12,538 bases of DNA from JBHJGS01 sp050331575 (GTDB lineage: Bacteria; Pseudomonadota; Alphaproteobacteria; Sphingomonadales; Rhodothalassiaceae). Below, one piece after another: positions 7,864 to 12,538 of this stretch; positions within the stretch are counted from its first letter, which is position 1, and the number at the start of each line of letters is the position of its first letter. The notes beneath the pieces are model-generated. The model was not told the DNA's origin, searched no databases, and was given only the letters and a program-made list of their open reading frames with translations. The stretch covers positions 1 through 12,538 of the forward strand of contig JBHJGS010000052.1 of NCBI GenBank assembly GCA_050331575.1. The letters are read 5' to 3'. The position numbers and the translations under genes are program-made.

Positions 7864-9009
7864 TCAACGGCTTTTTGAGTAGACGCGACCCTTCCACGCG
7901 CCACCCGTCCCGCGCGCATAGGCCATAGCCGATTCCACCGTCATCGCGGTGTACAGAACGGCCGCGATCGGCAGGCTCAAACTCCAAGCCAAGGGCAGAT
8001 GATGATAGCGCACCGTCGGCGCATAGACCCCCGCCAGGGCCGCAAGCGGGGCCAACAGCCCGCAGATCTCAACGCCGCCGGTGCCGGCGGCCAGACGGGC
8101 CACGGCGACGATCGCCGCTGCCAGGGGCACACCATAAAGCACCGCCATCGCTGCCACGGTTGCGGCCACCAAGGACCAGCGATAATCCAATTGCGTAAAG
8201 GCGGTTCGTCGAACCATGATCCAGAATGCCCGCAACGAACGGTAGCGCCGCAGGGACCGGCTATGCTCTGCCAGGCCCAGCCAGATGCCGTGCCCGTGTT
8301 GCTTGATCAGGGCTGCCAGCGCGCAGTCATCGATCAGCGCGCCGCGGATGGCGGCCAGTCCACCGGCGGCCGCCAAGGCCTCGGCGCGCACCAGCACGCA
8401 GCCGCCGGCCGCCGCCGCAGTGGCGACCTGCCGGTTGTTCACGGCCGGAAACGGATAGAGCTTCTGAAAGAAGAAAATGAAGGCCGGCACCAGCAGCTTC
8501 TCCCAAAAGGACCGGGTTGCCAGCCGCACCATTAACGACACCAGGGCCCGATCTTCGGCCAGGGCCTTGGCGACCAGGGTGCGCACTGTGCCCGGCCCAT
8601 GCACGATATCGGCATCGGTGAACCAGAAGAATGGCGGCGCCCCGTCGTGCTGCGCATGCTCCACGCCATGCTGCAAGGCGGCCAGCTTGCCCGACCAGCC
8701 CGGTGCCAGCGGCGGGGCTGTCAGCACCGTCACACCCGGCACCGCCTGCGCGCGCTGGGCCGTGCCGTCGTCAGACCCGTCATCCACCAGGATCGTGCGC
8801 ATTACGCCGGGATAATCCTGCCCCGCCAGGCTATGCAGGCAGGCTTGGATGGTGTCCGCCTCGTTGCGGGCGGGCACGATGACGGCCACATCCGGCCAGT
8901 CGCGCGGTTCAGGCGGATCGCCCAGCCGTTGGTCGGCGCGCCAGAAGCCGTGCCGGCTGAGCATCAGGCACAGGATCGCCGCAAGCGAGGCCAGGCTGAG
9001 CCAAATCAT
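7864..9009 (-). CDS. hpnB: Hopanoid-associated membrane glycosyltransferase HpnB
   Basis: This 381-residue family 2 glycosyltransferase is anchored in the inner membrane. It begins with a hydrophobic helix (MIWLSLASLAAILCLML). The GT-A domain follows with VAVIVPARNEADTI, LVDDGSDDGTA, the DxD-type FTDADIVHGPGTV, and the acceptor-side acidic motif GALIDDCALA, then an RRYRSLRAFW element. The C-terminal third has several membrane spans (VAATVAAMAVLYGVPLAAAI; LAPLAALAGVYAP; LPIAAVLYTAMTV). HpnB is a regular hopanoid-cluster member, but its sugar donor and acceptor are not established. The start at 9009 is chosen because its ATG overlaps the hpnC stop as ATGA and opens directly with the membrane helix. 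An upstream in-frame ATG at 9147 would add 46 Arg/Gly-rich residues lying inside hpnC. Confidence 0.88.
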   Translation of the reverse strand: MIWLSLASLAAILCLMLSRHGFWRADQRLGDPPEPRDWPDVAVIVPARNEADTIQACLHSLAGQDYPGVMRTILVDDGSDDGTAQRAQAVPGVTVLTAPPLAPGWSGKLAALQHGVEHAQHDGAPPFFWFTDADIVHGPGTVRTLVAKALAEDRALVSLMVRLATRSFWEKLLVPAFIFFFQKLYPFPAVNNRQVATAAAAGGCVLVRAEALAAAGGLAAIRGALIDDCALAALIKQHGHGIWLGLAEHSRSLRRYRSLRAFWIMVRRTAFTQLDYRWSLVAATVAAMAVLYGVPLAAAIVAVARLAAGTGGVEICGLLAPLAALAGVYAPTVRYHHLPLAWSLSLPIAAVLYTAMTVESAMAYARGTGGAWKGRVYSKSR

Positions 9010-9836
9010 GCCGCCCGCGCCAGGCCCTTCAGGGCGGCCACCAAGGCTTGCGGCTTGGACAATTCCACCCGGGTGGCCAGCGGATCGAGGCGCCTGAGCC
9101 GCGCGATCAGGGTCTCGGCGATGGACACGATGACCGCGGATTCCCAAGCCAGGCGCCGGCTGCTCAAGCGCCCGGGCAGCGTGCGCGCTTCGTCCATCAA
9201 GACCTCACACCCGTTAAGGCAGCGGTCGAGCACCTGGCGCAGCCCCGGCGTCAGGGCCGGCTGTGTAAGATCGGCATCCGTCGCGCCGGCCTCGGCCATC
9301 CAGTCCTGCGGCAGATAGATCCGATCCAGCGTGCGGGCATCCTCGCTGCAATCCTGCAGATGATTGATCACCTGCAAAGCGTTGCACAAGGCGTCGGAGG
9401 CCGGCCAGCCGGCGCGATCCTCGCCATGCAGGTCGAGCAGATAGCGGCCGACCGGCGCTGCGGAGCGGTTGCAATAGGCCATCAGCTCGGCCCAGTCGGC
9501 ATAGCGGGTCTTCACCGCATCCTGCTTGAACGCGGAAATCAGGTCATGGCCGTGCTGCGTCGGCACACCGGTGGCGGCCAGGCTGTGATGCAGGGCGACC
9601 GCCTTGTCATAGCCGGGGCCGGGCGGGTCATTCTCCAGCGCCGCGGCGAAGCCCTCCAGCCGCGCAATCTTCTCCTCCGCGCCCAGCACGGCTGTGTCGG
9701 CGACATCGTCGATGGCGCGGGCGAAGGCATAGAAGCAGGCGACATGGGGCCTGAGGCGCTTGGCGATCAAGACGGAGCCGACGGGAAAATTCTCATCCCC
9801 TGCGCCCTTGCCCGATGGCAATTCCGGATGGGTCAT
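9006..9836 (-). CDS. hpnC: Hydroxysqualene synthase (squalene synthase HpnC)
   Basis: This 276-residue squalene/phytoene-synthase-fold enzyme is known from the HpnCDE pathway to convert presqualene diphosphate to hydroxysqualene. The family-typical beginning SGKGAGDENFPVGS (8-21) is followed by CFYAFARAIDDVADTA with Asp-rich motif DDVAD (43-47), and the second motif DCSED (162-166) lies in the HLQDCSEDARTLDRIYLP segment. YLLDLHGED and CNALQVINHL match HpnC rather than HpnD. I start it at 9836, where GTGAGG lies 9 bp upstream and where HpnC proteins usually begin. An in-frame ATG at 9896 would add 20 residues but has no ribosome-binding site. It is the first gene of the leftward hpn cluster and overlaps hpnB by 4 bp. 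Confidence 0.9.
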   Translation of the reverse strand: MTHPELPSGKGAGDENFPVGSVLIAKRLRPHVACFYAFARAIDDVADTAVLGAEEKIARLEGFAAALENDPPGPGYDKAVALHHSLAATGVPTQHGHDLISAFKQDAVKTRYADWAELMAYCNRSAAPVGRYLLDLHGEDRAGWPASDALCNALQVINHLQDCSEDARTLDRIYLPQDWMAEAGATDADLTQPALTPGLRQVLDRCLNGCEVLMDEARTLPGRLSSRRLAWESAVIVSIAETLIARLRRLDPLATRVELSKPQALVAALKGLARAA

Positions 9837-9896
9837 GGCAGCCTGCCTCACCGTCAAATACCGATACCGATGCGCCGGTCCGCTTAGGGCCTTCAT

Positions 9897-9922
9897 CGAT
9901 CAATCGCGATCGCGCTTGATCG
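9897..9922. promoter_or_regulatory. 26-bp near-perfect palindrome upstream of hpnC, operator-like
   Basis: The outer arms CGATCAA (9897-9903) and TTGATCG (9916-9922) share the same centre as an inner GCGATCGC (9906-9913). Twelve of the thirteen base pairs match; only 9904/9915 does not. With no loop it would act as a DNA operator rather than an RNA hairpin. It lies about 60 bp upstream of the chosen hpnC start. Confidence 0.5.
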
Positions 9923-9959
9923 GACGAACAGGCCCGCCGCCCGTTGCGCGAGCAAGTTT

Positions 9960-10002
9960 ATCCGACCGATTGGCATCGCACAGCGGGTCCACTCGGTCGG
10001 AT
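9960..10002. promoter_or_regulatory. Spaced 10-bp inverted repeat ATCCGACCGA / TCGGTCGGAT
   Basis: The perfect arms are at 9960-9969 and 9993-10002, separated by 23 bp (33 bp centre to centre, about three helical turns). Such spacing suits two bound dimers or a looped complex on one DNA face. The core octamer ATCCGACC recurs at 7801-7808 before dxs. It may control hpnC, the tRNA gene, or neither. Confidence 0.4.
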
Positions 10003-10099
10003 GGTGCTCTAACCGCCTGGGCCGGCGGCGTCCAGCACCCACGCCCCGCCTTATCCCGGCGCTCACACCGAATTTTGACGCCCCACCCCGCCGCCACCC

Positions 10100-10128
10100 T
10101 TGTCAAGCCGCCACCACCCGCGTATCAC
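10100..10128 (+). promoter_or_regulatory. tRNA-Arg promoter
   Basis: TTGTCA (10100-10105) and TATCAC (10123-10128) are separated by exactly 17 bp, close to the housekeeping sigma consensus. The first tRNA base (10147) lies 19 bp after the -10 box, which leaves a short 5' leader. Confidence 0.6.
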
Positions 10129-10146
10129 ACGCGCTCGGTTGTCAAT

Positions 10147-10223
<77 letters not shown>

Positions 10224-10257
10224 AATTTCTTTATATATTTCAGAGACTTAGAGAAAG

Positions 10258-10335
10258 GTCATTTTCGCCGAATTGGGACCGTGACCGAAAACGTGACCAT
10301 TTCGTGCCCACGGTGTTTTTGCGCACTTTGGTCAT
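10258..10335. repeat. Cluster of TGACC/GGTCA motifs, candidate integrase arm-type sites
   Basis: Four copies of the pentamer occur just inside the element: GGTCA at 10258, TGACC within two tandem 12-bp units GTGACCGAAAAC (10281-10292) and GTGACCATTTCG (10293-10304), and GGTCA at 10330. GGTCATTTTCG at 10258 is close to the reverse complement of the first tandem unit. Short repeated boxes beside an attachment core are typical of arm sites bound by the integrase N-terminal domain. A loop-poor palindrome CCGAGC-GA-GCTCGG (10336-10349) follows directly. Confidence 0.4.
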
Positions 10336-10411
10336 CCGAGCGAGCTCGGGGAAAAAATGATCCCTGTCGTGAAACCGGCATTCCTGCGAATGAGCTGCAT
10401 CACCGGCTCGC

Positions 10412-10636
10412 TCAATCCTCTAAAATATGCACCATCAGCTCGCCAACGGGCACCCGGAAATAGGTGCATAGCTTGTCGATGATTTCCGACGAAGCATTAT
10501 AACCTCGGTGATTAGCGATCTTCGAAAGAGTGGTTCGGTGGATACCGGTAGCCTCCGCGATTTCGTCAAGAGTGATACGCCGACCCTCGCGAAATTCACG
10601 ATCCGCAATCAGTTCCTTCAATCGAAACCGCAGCAC
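10412..10636 (-). CDS. Small XRE/Cro-CI-type helix-turn-helix repressor
   Basis: This 74-residue DNA-binding protein consists almost only of the HTH_3 fold. RFRLKELIADREFREGRR forms the first helix, and the HTH is TLDEIAEATGIHRTTLSKIAN. The remainder, IIDKLCTYFRVPVGELM, is the conserved C-terminal pair of helices. The start is set by a perfect AGGAGG (minus strand, 10648-10643) six bases before GTG at 10636. The protein then opens MLRFRLKEL, as do many relatives. In-frame ATG (10651) and TTG (10657) codons upstream would place that ribosome-binding site inside the gene. It is divergent from the excisionase and integrase genes and most likely represses their promoter through the AATGTGCCT repeats. 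It has a lower GC content than the host genes and belongs to the element. Confidence 0.85.
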   Translation of the reverse strand: MLRFRLKELIADREFREGRRITLDEIAEATGIHRTTLSKIANHRGYNASSEIIDKLCTYFRVPVGELMVHILED

Positions 10637-10642
10637 TTGTTG

Positions 10643-10648
10643 CCTCCT
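10643..10648 (-). promoter_or_regulatory. Shine-Dalgarno AGGAGG of the XRE gene
   Basis: A consensus AGGAGG stands six bases before the GTG at 10636 and decides the start in favour of GTG over the upstream ATG and TTG codons. Confidence 0.75.
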
Positions 10649-10656
10649 CATCTTCA

Positions 10657-10697
10657 AATGTGCCTATGGATCACTAATCGTGCTTGACAGGCACATT
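10657..10697. promoter_or_regulatory. Operator-like inverted repeat AATGTGCCT / AGGCACATT
   Basis: Perfect 9-bp arms lie at 10657-10665 and 10689-10697, with centres 32 bp apart (about three helical turns). The right arm begins on the last base of the TTGACA -35 box of the rightward promoter. The left arm lies in the XRE leader about 20 bp before its start codon. A related GCACAT occurs at 10728-10733. A repressor bound here could shut the excisionase-integrase promoter and its own gene. Confidence 0.6.
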
Positions 10698-10712
10698 CTG
10701 ATGCTCCATATG
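10684..10712 (+). promoter_or_regulatory. Promoter of the excisionase-integrase transcript
   Basis: A consensus TTGACA (10684-10689) is followed after 17 bp by CATATG (10707-10712), a weak -10, and overlaps the right operator arm. The -10 assignment is tentative; TATGTA two bases later is an alternative. Confidence 0.5.
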
Positions 10713-10752
10713 TAGCGTATACCCAACGCACATAGCCTGAGGAGCTCGAACG

Positions 10753-10968
10753 ATGAACCAAACCTATCTCACCACAGATGAATTGGCCAGTCGGATTAAG
10801 TATGATGTGCGGACAATCAGGGAGCGCCTAAAGGACTCAGTCCTGCTGGAGGGGGTGCATTACATCCGGCCCTTCGGTGGTCGCAAAATTCTCTATGTCT
10901 GGGAGAAGATCGAAGCCGATATGGGCAAGCCGAGCGAGGCGAACAGCTTCGCTGAATTGGAGGCCTAA
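10753..10968 (+). CDS. Putative excisionase / recombination directionality factor
   Basis: This 71-residue protein looks like a winged-helix MerR/AlpA/Xis-type DNA binder. YLTTDELASRIKYDVRTIRERL (residues 5-26) forms the helix-turn-helix. HYIRPFGGRKILYVWEKIEADM (36-57) gives the wing strand and following helix, the pattern R/G-G-R-K-I-L-Y-x-W that is seen in many phage-type excisionases. Its place, directly before the integrase with a 3-bp gap and the same orientation, supports a role in directing excision. GAGGAG stands 8 bp before the ATG. The acidic C-terminal tail (EANSFAELEA) is short. A simple transcription factor is the main alternative. Confidence 0.7.
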   Translation: MNQTYLTTDELASRIKYDVRTIRERLKDSVLLEGVHYIRPFGGRKILYVWEKIEADMGKPSEANSFAELEA

Positions 10969-10971
10969 GCC

Positions 10972-12162
10972 ATGGCCAGCGTCGGCACCCGGTTTGGCAA
11001 GCTCTATGTGGATTTCCGTGTCGATGGGCATCGCTATCGTGAAAACACTGGCATCTCAGATACGCCTACCAACCGCCGCAAAGTCGGCACGTTGGTCAAG
11101 AAGATGGATGCCGAGATCACACTGGGCAGCTTCAGCTACCGTAAATACTTCCCGCAGAGCCCAAACGCTGACTTATTCGAGCAGCGCGGCGAGACCAGGG
11201 CAAAAGCAAGCGACCAACGTGTCACCTTCGCCGAGTTCTGCGAGACCTGGTTTGTTCAGAAGCGTGTCGAATGGCGCAAATCCTATGCGGATACGATCCG
11301 GATCAGCTTGGATCGCTATCTAATCCCGGAATTCGGTAACAGCCCGGTCGAAACCATTACCAAAGCCATGATGCTGGATTTTCGGTCCAGCCTCGCGGGA
11401 AAGACTGGCAAGGCCCAGGGTGCGACCATGTCCACCTCTCGCATCAATCACATTATGACGCCGCTGCGGATGATTATCACGGAAGCGGCCGACCGATATG
11501 CTTTCACTAACCCCTGGCAGAATATCAAGCCCCTCAAGGAACCCAGGACACAGGTGGAGCCCTTCAGCTTGGACGAAGTGAACCAAATCCTGACTACCAT
11601 CAGACCTGATTTTCGCACCTACTTCACTGCACGCTTCTTCACCGGCCTGCGCACCAGCGAGATTGACGGCTTGAAGTGGCGCTATGTGGACTTCGAGCGT
11701 CGCCAGATCCTAGTTCAGGAAGCCCTTGTGCAAGGCCGGATGGTCCCAACGAAAACGGACGGATCTCAACGGGCCGTGGATATGAGTGCGCCTGTCTACG
11801 ACGCGCTTAAGTCACAGTATCAGAGAACCGCAACGCTCAGCGATTTCGTCTTCTGCACTCGCACAGGACAACCCCTCCTGAACCGAAACGTCTCGCGGCG
11901 CATTTGGCTGCCCTTGCTCCGCCATCTGGGCCTCAGGGAGCGCCGCCTCTATCAGACCCGTCATACAGCAGCGACCCTGTGGCTGGCCGCCGGTGAAAAC
12001 CCCGAGTGGATTGCTCGCCAGATGGGCCACACGACCACCGAAATGCTGTTCCGCGTCTATTCCCGATACGTCCCCAACCTGACCCGCCGCGACGGATCCG
12101 CCTTCGAGCGGCTGTTGGCGGCGGAATTCTCTTCGCCAGAAAAGGAAACTCACCATGACTAA
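10972..12162 (+). CDS. Phage-type tyrosine recombinase (integrase) with DUF3596 arm-binding domain
   Basis: This 396-residue site-specific recombinase likely inserts and excises the element at tRNA-Arg. Residues 1-65 are the DUF3596/Arm-type domain (GKLYVDFRVDGHRYRENTG, then TPTNRRK and a SYRKYFPQSP end). Residues 84-180 are the SAM-like core-binding domain. Residues 195-370 are the catalytic domain. Catalytic residues visible are Arg227 (TGLRTSE), Lys261 (PTKTDGS), Arg330 (YQTRHTAAT), His353 (MGHTT) and nucleophile Tyr363 (RVYSRY). The usual His three residues before Arg330 is Tyr327, normal in this subgroup. GGAGG is 8 bp before the ATG. It overlaps the next ORF by 8 bp. All key residues are present, so it is probably active. 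Confidence 0.93.
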   Translation: MASVGTRFGKLYVDFRVDGHRYRENTGISDTPTNRRKVGTLVKKMDAEITLGSFSYRKYFPQSPNADLFEQRGETRAKASDQRVTFAEFCETWFVQKRVEWRKSYADTIRISLDRYLIPEFGNSPVETITKAMMLDFRSSLAGKTGKAQGATMSTSRINHIMTPLRMIITEAADRYAFTNPWQNIKPLKEPRTQVEPFSLDEVNQILTTIRPDFRTYFTARFFTGLRTSEIDGLKWRYVDFERRQILVQEALVQGRMVPTKTDGSQRAVDMSAPVYDALKSQYQRTATLSDFVFCTRTGQPLLNRNVSRRIWLPLLRHLGLRERRLYQTRHTAATLWLAAGENPEWIARQMGHTTTEMLFRVYSRYVPNLTRRDGSAFERLLAAEFSSPEKETHHD

Positions 12163-12469
12163 ACCCCGCTATCGAACCGCAGTGATCCGCACCAAAGGTA
12201 TCCACCCGCGCTGCAATTGGTTAGGCAAGGCAGACCCCAAAGGCGCGCATGAAGATGATACTTCTTGCCATCCTGACTATGAGGCCCTGGAAACCGAGGT
12301 GGCCATGGCATGCAATGACCTGTCCGGAGACGGCTATCGCATCTTGCAAACGGTGGGGCTCAAAGCCGGTTTCGGTGCTTGGGGCGTCGACAAGGGTCTA
12401 GAGCCGATTCAGTTTAATCCAGGTCATATCCTGCAGCGGCGAAGAAGTTTGCGCATTCGGTTGGCGTGA
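12155..12469 (+). CDS. Uncharacterised element cargo ORF, 3' end probably replaced by an IS630-like insertion
   Basis: I do not recognise this 104-residue ORF. Its ATG lies within the last codons of the integrase gene (8-bp overlap) and is preceded by AGGA, so it is probably translationally coupled to it. The protein starts with basic RYRTAVIRTKGIHPRCNW, has three cysteines in its first half, and a central stretch (ALETEVAMACNDLSGDGYRILQTV) faintly like short DUF4177-type proteins, which is a guess. From about residue 83 (12401) the reading frame probably enters insertion-sequence DNA, so the last 22 residues (ending RRRSLRIRLA) are not native and the true C-terminus is lost. Whether the truncated product works is unknown. 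Confidence 0.55.
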   Translation: MTKPRYRTAVIRTKGIHPRCNWLGKADPKGAHEDDTSCHPDYEALETEVAMACNDLSGDGYRILQTVGLKAGFGAWGVDKGLEPIQFNPGHILQRRRSLRIRLA

Positions 12470-12538
12470 AGGCGTCGAGGGATTGTGCGATGGCGTTCCA
12501 GAGGTCGTCGACCGTTCGGGCGGCGGCCTTTCTAAGCA
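12401..12538 (-). mobile_element. End of an IS630-family-like insertion sequence, cut by the window edge
   Basis: The minus strand encodes the C-terminus of an IS630-like transposase reaching to within 14 bp of the inferred element end. The IS end is inferred at 12401, with a TA dinucleotide at 12399-12400, fitting the TA target of IS630 elements. The outer bases GAGCCGATTCAGTTTAATCC would be the terminal repeat, but the partner end is outside the window, so the boundary is not proven. Confidence 0.65.
12414..12538 (-). CDS. IS630-family-like transposase, C-terminal fragment
   Basis: The open frame enters from the right edge and ends with TAA at 12416-12414, giving 40 residues (partial). The visible protein begins LRKAAARTVDDLWNAIAQ and ends CANFFAAAGYDLD. 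The pattern RKAAARTxxDLW, then FTPxECxNFFxAAGY at the very C-terminus, is characteristic of IS630-type transposases of alphaproteobacteria. The DDE catalytic residues lie upstream, beyond the window, so activity cannot be judged. It is read opposite to the cargo ORF that it appears to interrupt. Confidence 0.75.
   Translation of the reverse strand, partial: LRKAAARTVDDLWNAIAQSLDAFTPTECANFFAAAGYDLD

Larger units (their letters stand above)
9837..10146. promoter_or_regulatory. hpnC / tRNA-Arg divergent intergenic region
   Basis: This 310-bp region carries no supportable gene. From left to right it contains a 26-bp near-perfect palindrome (9897-9922), a 10-bp inverted repeat with a 23-bp spacer (9960-10002), and a recognisable tRNA promoter (10100-10128). 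The repeats lie 60 to 165 bp upstream of the hpnC start and are candidate operators for the hopanoid cluster. No confident hpnC promoter could be picked, although a GATAAAC (minus strand, around 9957-9963) could serve as a -10. Confidence 0.45.

Noticed and set aside
9010..9147. Upstream ATG for hpnB at 9147, adding 46 residues
   Set aside because: The extension is Arg/Gly/Pro-rich and lies within hpnC. The ATGA overlap at 9006-9009 gives a normal HpnB with an immediate membrane helix.
9048..9887. A 279-codon plus-strand open frame opposite hpnC
   Set aside because: It is antisense to a gene with full squalene-synthase motifs, and no domain is seen in its own translation.
9837..9896. Upstream ATG for hpnC at 9896
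   Set aside because: There is no ribosome-binding site before it, and it abuts the 26-bp palindrome. The ATG at 9836 has GAGG nearby and starts where relatives start.
10336..10356. Possible rho-independent terminator (CCGAGC-GA-GCTCGG next to six A)
   Set aside because: The loop would be two bases. The A-run follows on the plus strand and, on the minus strand, the T-run precedes the stem, so it fits no terminator orientation.
10281..10463. A 60-codon plus-strand ORF after the tRNA
   Set aside because: It covers the TGACC box cluster and the end of the repressor gene, has no ribosome-binding site and no family resemblance.
10637..10657. ATG (10651) or TTG (10657) starts for the XRE repressor
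   Set aside because: They would bury a perfect AGGAGG inside the coding region. GTG at 10636 with six-base spacing is better.
11959..11961. Loss of the integrase HxxR histidine (Tyr in its place)
   Set aside because: Tyr at this position (YQTRHT) is normal for many phage-type integrases of this subgroup, so it is not a sign of inactivation.

Overview
The window comes from a GC-rich alphaproteobacterial chromosome. Three things support this: an HpnC/HpnD/HpnE hopanoid gene set, a DhnA-type class I aldolase next to thiE, and a nu-class (YfcG-like) glutathione transferase. The genus cannot be read from the sequence. Positions 1 to about 10223 look like host backbone. From about 10224 to the right edge the base composition is visibly more AT-rich, and this part is the left end of a mobile element sitting at a tRNA-Arg gene.

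Positions 1-2360 hold a C/G-rich inverted-repeat element (about 15-88) and a leftward block fba, thiE, gst. The spacings are 12 and 27 bp, so one transcript is plausible. A 214-bp divergent intergenic region with a GACCCG/CGGGTC hairpin separates it from a rightward DUF2237 gene (2576-2941). That gene ends 8 bp from the convergent hpnG.

Positions 2950-9836 form a leftward isoprenoid/hopanoid cluster. Its transcription order is hpnC, hpnB, (161-bp gap), dxs, hpnD, hpnE, hpnG. The hpnC/hpnB, hpnD/hpnE and hpnE/hpnG junctions are all 4-bp ATGA overlaps. Dxs makes DXP for the MEP route. HpnD, HpnC and HpnE then take farnesyl diphosphate through presqualene diphosphate and hydroxysqualene to squalene. 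HpnG acts much later, on adenosylhopane, and HpnB is a membrane glycosyltransferase of uncertain substrate. The cyclase gene (shc/hpnF) and hpnH are not in the window. The 310 bp between hpnC and the tRNA carry a 26-bp near-perfect palindrome, a 10-bp spaced inverted repeat and the tRNA promoter.

From 10147 to the end there is an intact tRNA-Arg(CCG) with encoded CCA. It is followed by a cluster of TGACC/GGTCA motifs, a small leftward XRE repressor, a divergent rightward excisionase-like protein, a DUF3596-type tyrosine integrase, and an unrecognised small cargo ORF. The 3' end of this ORF runs into the end of an IS630-like insertion sequence, whose transposase C-terminus is read leftward at the window edge. 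The repressor and excisionase genes share an operator-like inverted repeat, AATGTGCCT/AGGCACATT, suggesting a simple excision/maintenance switch.

I found no CRISPR array, defence system or other clearly new system. The points most worth a second look are the uncharacterised regulatory palindromes of the hopanoid cluster and the element's control and attachment region.
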